In this document: positions 1 to 8,509 of the stretch, piece by piece
Layout of the letters: every line of letters begins with the position of its first letter
Position numbering within the stretch: the stretch's first letter is position 1
NCBI RefSeq assembly: GCF_005144475.1
Contig: NZ_SWJZ01000082.1
Span: 1 to 64,000 of the forward strand
Direction: 5' to 3'
DNA length: 64,000 nt
Source: Rhodobacter capsulatus
Lineage (GTDB): Bacteria; Pseudomonadota; Alphaproteobacteria; Rhodobacterales; Rhodobacteraceae
Made by a program: the position numbers and the translations under genes
The notes under the pieces: generated by a model
Told to the model about the DNA's origin: nothing
Database searches by the model: none
The model's input: only the letters and a program-made list of their open reading frames with translations

Positions 1-47
1 AAAGCGGCTCGGAGACCGTGATGGGGCTGTCGGTCGATCAGTTCTGA
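1..47 (+). CDS. 3' end of an unidentified CDS (partial)
   Basis: The first bases read in one open frame (first full codon at base 3) as SGSETVMGLSVDQF followed by TGA at 45-47, just upstream of two strong hairpins that look like its terminator. Only 14 residues are visible, too few to assign a family. The reading rests on the sense-strand stop placed immediately before the hairpins and on normal high-GC codon use. It could be a chance frame. Confidence 0.35.
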   Translation, partial: SGSETVMGLSVDQF

Positions 48-62
48 TCCGGGCGCGGGTTT

Positions 63-110
63 CGCCTCGGGCTTGCGCCCGAGGCGACCCGCCGGGGGCT
101 CCGCCCCCGG
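63..110 (+). terminator. Tandem hairpins, probable terminator of the upstream gene
   Basis: Two perfect stem-loops follow the stop at 47. CGCCTCGGGC (63-72) pairs with GCCCGAGGCG (77-86) around a TTGC loop, and CCGGGGGC (92-99) pairs with GCCCCCGG (103-110). There is no long T tract, so termination strength is inferred. Confidence 0.55.
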
Positions 111-127
111 ACCCCCGGACTTCAGAT

Positions 128-149
128 GCGTATTTGACCCAAGAAGAAA
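128..149 (+). repeat. Dispersed intergenic repeat, single half-unit
   Basis: The sequence GTATTTGACCCAAGAAGAAA matches the same core found at 1776, 42620 and 55335. Here only one arm is present, next to G/C-rich hairpins, between the unidentified upstream gene and trcR. See the finding on the repeat family. Confidence 0.6.
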
Positions 150-179
150 CCAAACCCGGTCTTGCGTTTCGGACATGGA

Positions 180-213
180 AAAGGGGCCCCGCCGTCACCG
201 GAAGGGCCCCTTT
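180..213 (-). terminator. trcR terminator (possibly bidirectional)
   Basis: AAAGGGGCCC (180-189) pairs perfectly with GGGCCCCTTT (204-213), about 20 bp beyond the trcR stop codon. A/T flanks on both sides would make it work in either direction. Confidence 0.7.
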
Positions 214-232
214 CTTTGAAACGGCGGGACGA

Positions 233-994
233 TCAGCGGCGCGGATCGTGGCTGTCGTCTTCGTCCTCGTCGTCGTCGCCATGCGGCAGGTTGAAGAAGC
301 TGTCGGCATCCGAGAAGTCTTTCGGATCCTCCGCCTCTTCTTCGCGCGGGTCGTGGCCGAAGCCCTCGATCCCGGTGCCGGGCAGGCGCGGTTCGGTGGT
401 CATGCCAAGGCTCTGCTCGGTCGAGACCAGTTTGCGGCGCTCGTCATCGCTCATCACGCCCTCGGCGGCGCGTTTCTTCGCGGCCTTCTGCACTTCGCCA
501 TCCAGTTCCGACTGACGGCACAGGCCGAGCGCCACCGGGTCGATGGCGGTCATCGAGCCGATGTTCCAGTGCGTGCGTTCGCGGATCGAGGCGATGGTGG
601 GTTTCGTCGTGCCGACCAGGCGGGCGATCTGCGCATCGGCGAGTTCCGGGTGGAACTTGACCAGCCAGAGGATCGCATTCGGCCGGTCCTGCCGCTTCGA
701 CAGCGGCGTGTAGCGCGGGCCGCGGCGCTTGTCCTCGCCCAGGGCGGCGGCATTGAATTTCAGCCGCAGCTTGTAGACCGGGTCTTTCTCGCCCTTCTCG
801 ATCTCGCGCGGGTCGAGCTGGTTCGAGCCGACCGGATCGAAGCCCTTGACGCCAACCGCGACGTCGCCGTCGGCAATCCCCTGCACTTCCAGTTCGTGCA
901 TGCCACAAAAGTCGGCGATCTGTTTGAAGGTCAGGGTCGTATTGTCCACGAGCCAAACGGCGGTGGCCTTCGCCATCAGGGGCTTGTTCGTCAT
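233..994 (-). CDS. trcR: TrcR / DUF1013 cell-cycle transcriptional regulator
   Basis: This 253-aa protein opens with MTNKPLMAKATAVWLVDN and the segment FADFCGMHELEVQGIADG-like helix (FKQIADFCGMHELEVQ), which is characteristic of the DUF1013 family named TrcR in Caulobacter. A helix-turn-helix-like stretch (QIARLVGTTKPTIASIRERT) lies near residues 120-140. The C-terminal 50 residues are strongly acidic and end in a run of D and E. The family is near-universal in alphaproteobacteria and is described as a cell-cycle regulator; its DNA target cannot be read here. The start is chosen at the ATG preceded by AGAGGATCG. It is divergent from the RNase T2 gene and has its own terminator. Confidence 0.9.
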   Translation of the reverse strand: MTNKPLMAKATAVWLVDNTTLTFKQIADFCGMHELEVQGIADGDVAVGVKGFDPVGSNQLDPREIEKGEKDPVYKLRLKFNAAALGEDKRRGPRYTPLSKRQDRPNAILWLVKFHPELADAQIARLVGTTKPTIASIRERTHWNIGSMTAIDPVALGLCRQSELDGEVQKAAKKRAAEGVMSDDERRKLVSTEQSLGMTTEPRLPGTGIEGFGHDPREEEAEDPKDFSDADSFFNLPHGDDDEDEDDSHDPRR

Positions 995-1127
995 CGGAGC
1001 GATCCTCTACACATATCTCTCCCGGGCCGAGAAACCGGCTGCGGCCCGGTTCCCCCCGGCCGCGGTCCATTTCTGGTGGGGAATTGCCGGTTTATATAGG
1101 GCCGAATGGCTGCGGAGGAAAGAGAAA

Positions 1128-1763
1128 ATGAGGCTTTTCGCCATTTGTGCCGCAGGTCTGCTTGCCTGTCCTGCCTTTGCCGAGGGCGAGCGGGCGGGGG
1201 AGTTCGATTATTACGTCCTCGCATTGAGCTGGTCGCCCGGCTGGTGCGCGACCGAGGGCCGGGACCGGGCAGCGCGGCAATGCGACCCGGGCAGCGGTGC
1301 CGATTTCGTTCTGCACGGGCTTTGGCCGCAGTTCGAGGCGGGCTGGCCGAGTTACTGTCGCAGCGCGTCGCGCGATCCTTCGCGGGCGCAAACGGCGGCG
1401 ATGGCGGACATCATGGGGGCGGATGGCGCGGCCTGGTACCAATGGAAGAAGCACGGCCGCTGTTCCGGCCTTGCGGCGGCGGACTATTACGCCCGGGCGC
1501 GGCAGGCCTATGAGAGCATCGCCATTCCCGTTCCGTTTCAAGAGCTTGCGCAAGATGTCCGGCTGTCGGCCGCCGCTGTGGAAGCGGCGTTTCTGGCGGC
1601 CAATCCGGGGCTGTCGCCCGAGGGGGTGACGGTGACCTGTGCGGGCGAGCGGATCGACGAGGTGCGGATCTGTCTGACAAAGGATCTGCTGCCGCGGCCC
1701 TGCGGGGCGGATGTGCGGCGCGATTGCCGCAAGTCCGATGCGCTGATGGAGCGCCTGCGATAG
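1128..1763 (+). CDS. Secreted ribonuclease T2 family protein
   Basis: The 211-aa precursor has a signal peptide ending near CPAFA (residue 18), so it should act in the periplasm, where T2 enzymes cleave RNA to 3' nucleotides. Conserved active site 1 is present (LHGLWPQ, His63). Active site 2 reads WYQWKKHGRC with His109, but the usual HEW is YQW, so the acidic catalytic residue is replaced by Gln105. Cysteines at 40, 52, 77 and 112 could form the usual disulfides. The start is supported by GGAGGAA at 1113-1119. An upstream in-frame ATG at 846 would lie antisense inside trcR and is rejected. The activity of this variant is uncertain. Confidence 0.88.
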   Translation: MRLFAICAAGLLACPAFAEGERAGEFDYYVLALSWSPGWCATEGRDRAARQCDPGSGADFVLHGLWPQFEAGWPSYCRSASRDPSRAQTAAMADIMGADGAAWYQWKKHGRCSGLAAADYYARARQAYESIAIPVPFQELAQDVRLSAAAVEAAFLAANPGLSPEGVTVTCAGERIDEVRICLTKDLLPRPCGADVRRDCRKSDALMERLR

Positions 1764-1769
1764 GCGCCG

Positions 1770-1831
1770 AAAAGGGCGTATTTGGGCCAAGAAGAAGCCG
1801 CAGGGTTTTTTCCTGGTGCAAATCGCCCTTT
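1770..1831. repeat. Intergenic inverted repeat (paired arms), likely bidirectional terminator
   Basis: The left arm (1770-1796, containing GCGTATTTGGGCCAAGAAGA) and right arm (1806-1831, TTTTTTCCTGGTGCAAATCG then CCCTTT) are imperfect reverse complements with a loop of about 9 bases. The unit fills the gap between convergent genes for RNase T2 and quinone oxidoreductase, with A/T runs at the stem bases. Confidence 0.75.
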
Positions 1832-1843
1832 CCGGGGGCGTTC

Positions 1844-2833
1844 TCAGGACAGGCGCAGCACGATCTTGCCGATATGGGCGCTGGTTTCCATCCGCGCATG
1901 GGCGGCGGCGGCCTCTTCCAGCGCGAAGCTGCTGTCGTGCACCACCTTCACCTTGCCCGCTTCGATCATCGGCCAGACATGGGCGCGCAGCTGCCTTGCG
2001 ATCTCGGCCTTGGCGGTGTCGGATTGCGGGCGCAGCGTCGCGCCGGTGAGCGTCAGGCGGCGCAACATCACCTGGGCGAAGTTGATCTCAGCCTTCGGGC
2101 CCTCAAGGAAGGCGATGAAGACCAGCCGCCCGTCATCGGCCAGAGCCTTGATATTGCGGGCGATATAGCTGCCCCCCACCATGTCGAGGATGAGGTTCGC
2201 GCCGCCCTCGGCGCGCAGGATTTCGGCGAAATCGGTCTCGCGATAGTTGATCGCGGTGGCGCCAAGGCTGTCGCAGGCGGCGCATTTTTCCGCGCTGCCC
2301 GCGGTGGCCCAGACCCGGGCGCCGAGCGCGCGGGCGATCTGGATCGCCGTCGTGCCGATGCCCGAGGAGCCGCCGTGCACGAGGAAGCGCTCGCCCGCGG
2401 TCAGGCCGCCGCGCATCACCACGGTCGACCAGACGGTGAAGCAGGTTTCCGGCAGGCAGGCGGCGTCGCGCAGGCTGATCCCCGCGGGGACGGGCAGGGC
2501 ATGGGCGGCGGGGCAGGTGGCATAATCGGCATAGCCGCCGCCGGGCAGCAGCGCGCAGACCGGATCGCCGACCGCCCAGCCCGAGACACCGGGGCCAAGC
2601 GCTGCGACATGGCCCGAGCATTCGAGCCCGGGCAGGTCCGAGGCGCCCGGAGGGGCCTTGTAGGCGCCCGCGCGTTGCAGCGCATCGGGGCGGTTCACCC
2701 CGGCAAAGGCGATCTCGATCAGGATCTCGCCCGGACCCGGCACCGGCACGGCGCGACTGGCCGGTTTCAACACCTCGGGGCCGCCGGGGGCGGTGATCTC
2801 GATGCAGCGCATCGCTTGCGGCAGGGTGTTCAC
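1844..2833 (-). CDS. NAD(P)H-quinone oxidoreductase, zinc-independent MDR family (PIG3-like)
   Basis: About 329 aa of the medium-chain dehydrogenase/reductase fold. The catalytic N-domain starts MRCIEITAPGGPEVL, and the GroES-like region contains GVNRPDALQRAGAY. The nucleotide-binding domain has LVHGGSSGIGTTAIQIA (AxxGxxG type), followed by LDMVGG. The family reduces quinones or enones with NADPH. The start is probably the GTG at 2833, which overlaps the coq9 stop as GTGA and follows a G-rich SD-like stretch. The alternative ATG at 2812 lacks a ribosome binding site. It is cotranscribed downstream of coq9, which suggests a link to quinone metabolism, though that is inference. Confidence 0.87.
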   Translation of the reverse strand: MNTLPQAMRCIEITAPGGPEVLKPASRAVPVPGPGEILIEIAFAGVNRPDALQRAGAYKAPPGASDLPGLECSGHVAALGPGVSGWAVGDPVCALLPGGGYADYATCPAAHALPVPAGISLRDAACLPETCFTVWSTVVMRGGLTAGERFLVHGGSSGIGTTAIQIARALGARVWATAGSAEKCAACDSLGATAINYRETDFAEILRAEGGANLILDMVGGSYIARNIKALADDGRLVFIAFLEGPKAEINFAQVMLRRLTLTGATLRPQSDTAKAEIARQLRAHVWPMIEAGKVKVVHDSSFALEEAAAAHARMETSAHIGKIVLRLS

Positions 2834-3510
2834 GGCCTGTCCCCCCGCGGCGACAGGCTGCCCGGCGCCTGCATCGGTTCCGGCGCGCGAATCACATCGA
2901 GGACCCCGCGCAGGCCGGGCAGGCGCAAAAGCCCGCCCTTGAGTTTTTCGAACTGCAGCACGTTTTCGATCCGGTGATCGAGGAAGGCCCAGGTGTCGGC
3001 GCGATCGGGGCTTTCGTCGCCGATCCAGAACAGCACCGTCGCCGAGAACACGCCCGAAAGGGTCAGGCGCTTCGAATACCAGTTGTAATCGCGGCTTTCG
3101 TCGCCAAGGCCAAGCCAGATCGTGTCGGCGGTTTCCCAGACAAGGCGCCCGCCCAAGGCCATGTTCTGCGGCAAGGCAAAGGCGGAACTGGCGCGGCGGA
3201 CGAGTTCCGCATCGACCAGACCGATCCGCATCTTCACCGCCGCCGCGACCTTGTCCCGAAAACGAAGACCTTGAAAATCCTGCGCTTTCAGCGCCTCGGC
3301 CAGGGCGCGGTCGGCGCCTCGGTGGTATTCGGCGACCAGATCGATGGCGCCGCGCGGGCAGACCAGACGCGCCAGCGCCGGATCGACGCCCAGATCGGTC
3401 ACCGCCGCCGCAAAGGCCGGATCGGACCAGCCATCGAAAGGCACATGCGGGGTGATCGCCTCGAGCAGCTCGGCCCGCAGGCGCGATGCCTCCAAATGGT
3501 CGTTTTTCAT
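2830..3510 (-). CDS. COQ9 family ubiquinone biosynthesis protein
   Basis: This 226-aa protein carries the COQ9 signature: a conserved N-terminal helical segment (LLEAITPHVPFDGWSDPAFAAA), a central RFRDKVAAAVKMR, and the C-terminal TWAFLDHRIENVLQFEK. COQ9 is a TetR-like, lipid-binding accessory protein that presents ubiquinone precursors to the hydroxylase COQ7. The gene is divergent from rpsU and overlaps the following quinone oxidoreductase start by 4 bp, so the two are probably translated together. Length and motifs are typical for alphaproteobacteria. Confidence 0.9.
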   Translation of the reverse strand: MKNDHLEASRLRAELLEAITPHVPFDGWSDPAFAAAVTDLGVDPALARLVCPRGAIDLVAEYHRGADRALAEALKAQDFQGLRFRDKVAAAVKMRIGLVDAELVRRASSAFALPQNMALGGRLVWETADTIWLGLGDESRDYNWYSKRLTLSGVFSATVLFWIGDESPDRADTWAFLDHRIENVLQFEKLKGGLLRLPGLRGVLDVIRAPEPMQAPGSLSPRGDRP

Positions 3511-3534
3511 TGCTTTTCCCTTGCGCGGCAGCGG

Positions 3535-3563
3535 TGGACAAATGTCCGGACCTTTGCTATATG
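3535..3563 (+). promoter_or_regulatory. Predicted sigma-70-type promoter of rpsU
   Basis: TGGACA (3535-3540) and TATATG (3558-3563) are separated by exactly 17 bp and lie about 50 bp upstream of the rpsU start. Both hexamers are close to TTGACA/TATAAT, unusually good for this high-GC genome. Confidence 0.6.
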
Positions 3564-3615
3564 GCCGCTTCCTGCAAACTGATGCAACTCAAACTTAGGA
3601 AGGTGGTGACACCAC

Positions 3616-3822
3616 ATGCAGGTCAGCGTTCGCGACAACAACGTCGAACAAGCGCTTCGTGCCCTGAAGAAAAAACTTCAGCGCGAGGGGGTTTTTCGCG
3701 AAATGAAGCTCAAGCAGCATTTCGAAAAGCCGTCCGTGAAGAAAGCGCGCGAGAAAGCTGAAGCCGTTCGCCGTGCCCGTAAACTGGCGCGGAAGAAAGC
3801 TCAGCGCGAAGGCGCACTTTAA
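3616..3822 (+). CDS. rpsU: 30S ribosomal protein S21
   Basis: The 68-aa basic protein [20 protein letters not shown]... is a clear bS21, with the long Lys/Arg-rich C-terminal helix ([22 protein letters not shown]). S21 sits on the 30S platform near the anti-Shine-Dalgarno end of 16S rRNA and helps initiation. The ATG follows AGGAAGGTGGTG. The gene is monocistronic, with a strong promoter upstream and a rho-independent terminator downstream, consistent with high expression. Confidence 0.97.
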   Translation: MQVSVRDNNVEQALRALKKKLQREGVFREMKLKQHFEKPSVKKAREKAEAVRRARKLARKKAQREGAL

Positions 3823-3861
3823 GAGGCGTTTGATAACGCTGGCGGGCTTGCCCGCACCGCG

Positions 3862-3898
3862 AACCCCCGTGGCCCTGCCAACGGGGGTTTCTGGTTTT
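3862..3898 (+). terminator. rpsU rho-independent terminator
   Basis: AACCCCCGT (3862-3870) pairs with ACGGGGGTT (3881-3889), followed by TCTGGTTTTT. It ends about 30 bp before the convergent chemoreceptor gene's stop. Confidence 0.8.
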
Positions 3899-3927
3899 TG
3901 GGGCCCGGGTTTGGGGCCGTGCCGGGC

Positions 3928-5634
3928 TCAGGCCACCCGGCGCTGCGCTGCCGCCACCGACTCGGTGCGAAAGAGCACCATCGCCTCGCGCAACTGCCCC
4001 GACATGCCCGAAAGCACCCGGCTTGCCGCCGTCGTCTCCTCGAACATCGCGACATTCTGTTGCGTCACCGCGTCCAGCTGCTCGACCGAACCGTTGATCT
4101 CGGTCAGCGCGCGCGCCTGTTCCTCGGCCGAGCGGGCGATTTCGGCGACCCGGGCGGAGATATTCTCCACCGCCGACACGATGCTGTCGAGCGTGGTGAC
4201 CATCTGATTGACCAGATCCACCCCGGTCTTCACCTGCCGTTCCGACGACTGGATCAGGGTCGAAATCTCGCGCGCCGAGGCCGAGGAGCGCTGCGCAAGG
4301 TCGCGCACCTCCGAGGCGACGACGGCAAAGCCGCGCCCGGCCTCGCCCGCGCGGGCGGCTTCCACCCCGGCATTCAGCGCCAGAAGATTGGTCTGGAAGG
4401 CGATGTCGTCGATGACCGAGGTGATCGAGGCGATCTGATGCGAGCTTTGCTCGATCTCGCCCATCGCCTGGATCGAGGCGTTGACGACATGGGTGCTGTC
4501 GCGCGCCATCTTTTCCGCCGCCTGCGCCGCCTGCGCGGCCGCGGTCGCCATCTGCGCCGCCGAACCCACCGAACTGGACAATTCATTCATCGCCGAGGCG
4601 GTATTGGCCAGCGCATGCGCCTGCCGTTCGGTCCGGGAGGACAGATTTTCCGACGCCGAGGTGATGTCGGCAATCTGCGCGGTGATCTCCTCGGAACAGG
4701 AGAGCGCCACCCCGATCGCCTGCGCCAGCTGGGTCACCGCGGCGTTGAAATCCTCGCTCAAAGAGCCGTAATCGCCGCCCTCGATCCGGGCCAGCCGCAC
4801 GGTCAGATCGCCGTCCGACAAGGCCCGCAACACGTCGCGCAGACGGGTGACGACCGCTTCCTGACGCGACGCATGGCTGTTGCGTTCATCGGCCAGACGG
4901 GCCGAAGCCTCCATCGCGCGGGCATTGGCCTCGGCGGCGGCGCGGGCGGTTTCCTCGGCCTCGGCGCGCAGCCCTTCGGCGTCCTGCGCCATCCTTTCGG
5001 ACTCGTGGCGGCGGGTTTCGGCCTGCGCGGCGGCTTCTTCGGCGCGGCGTTGCGCGGCCTCGGCGCTTTGAGAGATCTGTTGCACGCTGTCGAGCTGCGC
5101 GGAGAGCGAGGCTTCCATCCGTTGGCGATAAATCACGCTGGCGACCAGCACCGCGGTTTCCGCCACCACCACCGCGCCGTGGAACAGGGTGCGCAGGATG
5201 TTCGGCCACAGCTCCGTGCTGGGATAGACGAGGCTTGGCAGCAGAACGCTGAGCGTCAGGTGATGCAGCGCGATCGTCGCGGCCGAGATCAGCAGCACCC
5301 GAACATCGACCATCGCCCCCAGCGCCGCGAGGACGGCGAAATAGATCATGTGGCTGTCGATCTGCCAGGGATGCCCGGAGAGCGCCGCGGTGAAGGCGAT
5401 CGCCTGCCCCACAAGCCCCTGCGCGACCAGCATGCGGCCGGTCGTGGTGTCGCCGCGCAGCGTGCCAAGCCCCGCCACGGCCGCGAAACTCCAGGCGATC
5501 AGGGAAGCGGCGACGGCGGCCGTGCCGACCAGAAGCGCAACGCCGGTGACAAGGACGGCACAGGCGAGCGTGGCGATCAGGAACACGCGCAGCCGCATCG
5601 GGATCCTGTCCTGGTCCGTCGCAGGGATCATCAT
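3928..5634 (-). CDS. Methyl-accepting chemotaxis protein with polytopic N-terminal domain
   Basis: About 568 aa. The first ~190 residues form roughly six hydrophobic segments (for example [19 protein letters not shown] and [20 protein letters not shown]) with almost no periplasmic domain. This suggests sensing within the membrane or of an energy or lipid-phase signal. A coiled coil and a HAMP-like stretch ([13 protein letters not shown]) follow. The cytoplasmic signalling hairpin has [19 protein letters not shown], which binds CheA and CheW. No C-terminal CheR-docking pentapeptide is present (ends AQRRVA). The start ATG at 5634 is one base after the stop of the small upstream gene; the ATG at 5631 is equally possible. 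Confidence 0.9.
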   Translation of the reverse strand: MMIPATDQDRIPMRLRVFLIATLACAVLVTGVALLVGTAAVAASLIAWSFAAVAGLGTLRGDTTTGRMLVAQGLVGQAIAFTAALSGHPWQIDSHMIYFAVLAALGAMVDVRVLLISAATIALHHLTLSVLLPSLVYPSTELWPNILRTLFHGAVVVAETAVLVASVIYRQRMEASLSAQLDSVQQISQSAEAAQRRAEEAAAQAETRRHESERMAQDAEGLRAEAEETARAAAEANARAMEASARLADERNSHASRQEAVVTRLRDVLRALSDGDLTVRLARIEGGDYGSLSEDFNAAVTQLAQAIGVALSCSEEITAQIADITSASENLSSRTERQAHALANTASAMNELSSSVGSAAQMATAAAQAAQAAEKMARDSTHVVNASIQAMGEIEQSSHQIASITSVIDDIAFQTNLLALNAGVEAARAGEAGRGFAVVASEVRDLAQRSSASAREISTLIQSSERQVKTGVDLVNQMVTTLDSIVSAVENISARVAEIARSAEEQARALTEINGSVEQLDAVTQQNVAMFEETTAASRVLSGMSGQLREAMVLFRTESVAAAQRRVA

Positions 5635-5635
5635 G

Positions 5636-5926
5636 TCAGTATTCTCCACAAAACCGGGCGACCGACGCGGCATCGAGGACCGCCCAGGCCCCCGCCTCCG
5701 CAAGGCGCTGCGCGGCGGTCGGGTCCGTCGCAGCCACCATATGTCCGAGAGGTGCCCCGGTCGGGCCGATCAGCCGTGCGCCCGCCTGCGCGGCGACCAG
5801 ATCGGCGCTGCGCCAGGGGGGCACGACCATGACCCAGGGGCCCGCGCCCGATGCCTTGGCATCCAGCAGCGTCGCCGCCGGGGCGATCGTGATCGAGAGA
5901 GCCAGAACCAGGAATTCGAGTCGCAT
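5636..5926 (-). CDS. Small secreted protein of unknown function, paired with the chemoreceptor
   Basis: A 96-aa protein with an N-terminal signal peptide ([21 protein letters not shown]), then a short domain with PWVMVVPPW and [19 protein letters not shown] do not recognise the family. The ATG at 5926 has a clear SD (GGGCGGAGG); a longer frame to 5971 lacks one. The stop is one base before the chemoreceptor start, so the two genes are almost certainly co-translated. An exported accessory or ligand-binding role for the receptor is inference only. Confidence 0.75.
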   Translation of the reverse strand: MRLEFLVLALSITIAPAATLLDAKASGAGPWVMVVPPWRSADLVAAQAGARLIGPTGAPLGHMVAATDPTAAQRLAEAGAWAVLDAASVARFCGEY

Positions 5927-5989
5927 CGGAACCTCCGCCCGGAAGCCTAGACGCAAGCTCTTAACAACCAATTTTCAGGCGTTTCCGGC

Positions 5990-6448
5990 TCAGATCGGCA
6001 GCGCGGTGGTCTTGAAGACGGTGCGCAGCGCGAAGGAGCTTTGCATCCCCTGCACCCCGGGCAGCCGCGCCAGCTTCGAGCGGTGGATGCGGGCGAAATC
6101 TTCGGTATCCTCGGCCACGACCTTGAGCAGATAATCGGCCGAGCCCGCCATCAGATGGCATTCGAGCACGTCGGGGATCTTTTTTACCTCGTGTTCGAAG
6201 GCTTCCAGCACCTCGTCGGCCTGACCCGAGAGCGTGATTTCGACAAAGACGGTGGTCGGGCGGCCGAGGCGGCGGGCGTCCACCAGCGCGACGTAATCCT
6301 TGATGTAGCCCTCGTCCTCAAGCCGCTGCACCCGGCGGTGACAGGCCGAGGCCGAGAGGTTGACCCGCTCGGACAGTTCCGCATTCGAGATGCGGCCCTG
6401 TTTTTGCAACACCGTCAGGATGCGGCGATCTGTGGCGTCAAGGGTCAT
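5990..6448 (-). CDS. aldR: Lrp/AsnC family regulator, probable AldR
   Basis: From the ATG at 6448 the protein is 152 aa. It has an N-terminal helix-turn-helix ([30 protein letters not shown]...) and a C-terminal RAM/ligand-binding domain ([17 protein letters not shown]). It is divergent from alanine dehydrogenase. In Rhizobium and mycobacteria the Lrp-type regulator next to ald (AldR) controls ald in response to alanine, so the assignment rests on context. An upstream ATG would extend it by 29 residues through the likely operator and has no SD. The length from 6448 is normal for the family. Confidence 0.85.
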   Translation of the reverse strand: MTLDATDRRILTVLQKQGRISNAELSERVNLSASACHRRVQRLEDEGYIKDYVALVDARRLGRPTTVFVEITLSGQADEVLEAFEHEVKKIPDVLECHLMAGSADYLLKVVAEDTEDFARIHRSKLARLPGVQGMQSSFALRTVFKTTALPI

Positions 6449-6514
6449 GGGCGCGCAAGTTTCTTCGAAGGTTTTGCGGATCGGTGGAAGATATGCGCGC
6501 AGAAACGGGTGTTT

Positions 6515-6534
6515 TGCAAGCATATTTGAACGCA
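6515..6534. promoter_or_regulatory. Candidate Lrp-type operator between aldR and ald
   Basis: TGCAAGCATATTTGAACGCA is an imperfect palindrome with TGC/GCA ends and an AT-rich centre, the form of many Lrp/AsnC sites. It lies in the divergent gap, 54 bp from the ald start and 67 bp from the aldR start. The role is inferred from position and symmetry. Confidence 0.4.
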
Positions 6535-6587
6535 TTTTTCATGCCGACACGCGCAGAGTGGGGGCAGAAATGGCAGGGAGGAACGCC

Positions 6588-7706
6588 ATGAAGATCGGAT
6601 GCGTGAAAGAGATCAAGGCACAGGAATTCCGGGTCGGCATGACCCCGGCGGCGGTGCAGGAGGCGGTGGGGCAGGGCCATGCGGTCTTGATCGAGACCGG
6701 GGCGGGGCTTGGCGCGGGCTTTGCCGATGCCGATTATGTCGCCGCCGGGGCGGGGATCGCGGCCGATGCCGCGACGGTCTGGGCCGAGGCCGAGATGGTG
6801 GTGAAGGTGAAGGAACCGCAGGCCGCCGAGCGGGCGCAGCTGCGCCCCGGGCAGGTGCTGTTCACCTATCTGCATCTGGCGCCCGATCCGGAACAGACCG
6901 CGGATCTGCTCAGATCCGGGGCGACCTGCATCGCCTATGAGACGGTGACCGACCGTATGGGCGGGCTGCCGCTTCTGGCGCCGATGTCCGAGGTGGCGGG
7001 GCGGTTGGCGCCGCAGGTGGGCTCCTGGGCGCTGCAAAAGGCCAATGGCGGGCGCGGCGTGCTGATGGGCGGTGTGCCCGGGGTGCGTCCGGCGAATGTG
7101 GTGATCATCGGCGGCGGGGTCGTCGGCACGGCGGCGGCGCGGGTGGCGACCGGGATGGGGGCGCATGTGACGGTGCTGGACCGCTCGATCCCGCGGCTGA
7201 GCTATCTGGACGATGTCTTCATGGGGCGGCTGACGACGCAATATTCCGACCGCGCCGCCACGGCCGAGCTGATCCGGGATGCCGACATGGTGATTGGCGC
7301 GGTGCTGGTGCCGGGGGCGGCGGCGCCGAAACTGGTCAGCCGCGCGATGCTGAAGACGATGAAACCGGGCGCGGTGCTGGTCGATGTGGCGATCGATCAG
7401 GGCGGCTGCTTTGAGACCTCGAAGGCCACGACGCATCAGGATCCGATCTACGAAGTCGATGGAATCATTCACTATTGCGTGGCGAACATGCCCGGAGCCG
7501 TGGCCCGGACCTCGACGCTCGCGCTGGGCAATGCGACGCTGCCCTTCCTGCTGGCGCTGGCGAACAAGGGCTGGCGGCAGGCCTGCGGCGACGATCCGCA
7601 TCTGCTGGCCGGGCTCAATGTCCATGCGGGCCGGATCACCTGTGCCCCGGTCGGCGCGGCGCAGGGGCTGACGGCGATCGACCCGGTGACGGCGCTGAAG
7701 CTGTAA
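6588..7706 (+). CDS. ald: Alanine dehydrogenase
   Basis: A 372-aa NAD-dependent L-alanine dehydrogenase (alanine + NAD+ + H2O to pyruvate + NH4+ + NADH). The N-terminus [20 protein letters not shown] contains the conserved substrate residues. KVKEPQ carries the catalytic lysine region, and HLAPDPEQT the catalytic histidine. The Rossmann motif is [22 protein letters not shown]. Length is standard. GGGAGGAA precedes the ATG. It is likely controlled by the divergent Lrp-type gene, and a strong hairpin follows it. Confidence 0.96.
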   Translation: MKIGCVKEIKAQEFRVGMTPAAVQEAVGQGHAVLIETGAGLGAGFADADYVAAGAGIAADAATVWAEAEMVVKVKEPQAAERAQLRPGQVLFTYLHLAPDPEQTADLLRSGATCIAYETVTDRMGGLPLLAPMSEVAGRLAPQVGSWALQKANGGRGVLMGGVPGVRPANVVIIGGGVVGTAAARVATGMGAHVTVLDRSIPRLSYLDDVFMGRLTTQYSDRAATAELIRDADMVIGAVLVPGAAAPKLVSRAMLKTMKPGAVLVDVAIDQGGCFETSKATTHQDPIYEVDGIIHYCVANMPGAVARTSTLALGNATLPFLLALANKGWRQACGDDPHLLAGLNVHAGRITCAPVGAAQGLTAIDPVTALKL

Positions 7707-7712
7707 GACATT

Positions 7713-7742
7713 CCCTGTTCCGGCGTGCAGGCCGGAACAGGG
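7713..7742 (+). terminator. Hairpin after ald
   Basis: CCCTGTTCCGG (7713-7723) pairs perfectly with CCGGAACAGGG (7732-7742). There is no U tract, so it may stabilise the 3' end rather than terminate fully before the GST gene. Confidence 0.6.
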
Positions 7743-7807
7743 GCTGTTCGCGGCTGCGGCTTGCGCGCGGGCGGATTTCGGGCAGTCTGAGCCGACAGGA
7801 GGCCCCC

Positions 7808-8509
7808 ATGACCGATCTTTCGTCCTTCCCGATCACCCGGCGCTGGCCCGCGACCCGTCCCGAAGTGATCCAGCTTTATTCCCTGCCGACGCCGAATGGC
7901 GTCAAGGTCTCGATCCTGCTGGAGGAGACCGGGCTGCCCTACGAGCCGCATCTGGTCAGGTTCGACACGCAGGACCAGATGACGCCCGAGTTCCTCTCGC
8001 TCAACCCCAACAACAAGATCCCGGCGATTCTGGATCCGAACGGGCCGGGGGGCAAGCCGCTCGCGTTGTTCGAAAGCGCGGCGATCCTGATCTATCTGGC
8101 CGAGAAATCAGGACAATTCCTGCCCGAGGCGCAGCGCTATCAGGTGCTGCAATGGCTGATGTTCCAGATGGGCGGCGTCGGGCCGATGTTCGGGCAGCTG
8201 GGCTATTTCCACGCCTATGCCGGCAAGGAGATCGGGGATCCCCGCCCGAAGGAACGCTACCGCGCCGAGGTGGCGCGGCTCTTGCGGGTGCTCGATGGCG
8301 TGATGGCCGACCGGGACTGGATCGCGGGCGACTATTCCATTGCCGATATCGCGATCTGTCCGTGGTTGCGCGGGTTGAACGTGCATTACAAGGTGACCGA
8401 TCTGGTCGGATGGGAGGATCTGCGCCACGTGCCCGCCTGGCTCGACCGGTTCCTCGACCGCCCCGCCGTGCAGCGCGGTCTGTTGGTGCCCGAACGCCCT
8501 CAGCCCTGA
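7808..8509 (+). CDS. Glutathione S-transferase family protein (YghU-like)
   Basis: A 233-aa GST. The thioredoxin-like N-domain (IQLYSLPTPNGVKVSILLEETGLPY) contains the glutathione-binding NNKIPAI and ESAAILIYLAEK motifs. The helical C-domain has DWIAGDYSIADIAICPWLRG. TPNGVKVS resembles the YghU/YfcG group, in which an Asn replaces the usual catalytic Ser or Tyr and which binds glutathione disulfide. The substrate is unknown. Its last 10 bases overlap the convergent hypothetical gene. Confidence 0.9.
   Translation: MTDLSSFPITRRWPATRPEVIQLYSLPTPNGVKVSILLEETGLPYEPHLVRFDTQDQMTPEFLSLNPNNKIPAILDPNGPGGKPLALFESAAILIYLAEKSGQFLPEAQRYQVLQWLMFQMGGVGPMFGQLGYFHAYAGKEIGDPRPKERYRAEVARLLRVLDGVMADRDWIAGDYSIADIAICPWLRGLNVHYKVTDLVGWEDLRHVPAWLDRFLDRPAVQRGLLVPERPQP

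Noticed and set aside
3898-5832. 644-codon plus-strand open frame opposite the chemoreceptor gene
   Set aside because: A shadow frame; the minus strand encodes a textbook chemoreceptor. The same applies to many other long frames (for example 35397-37283, 37160-38980, 46951-49101, 52708-55368).
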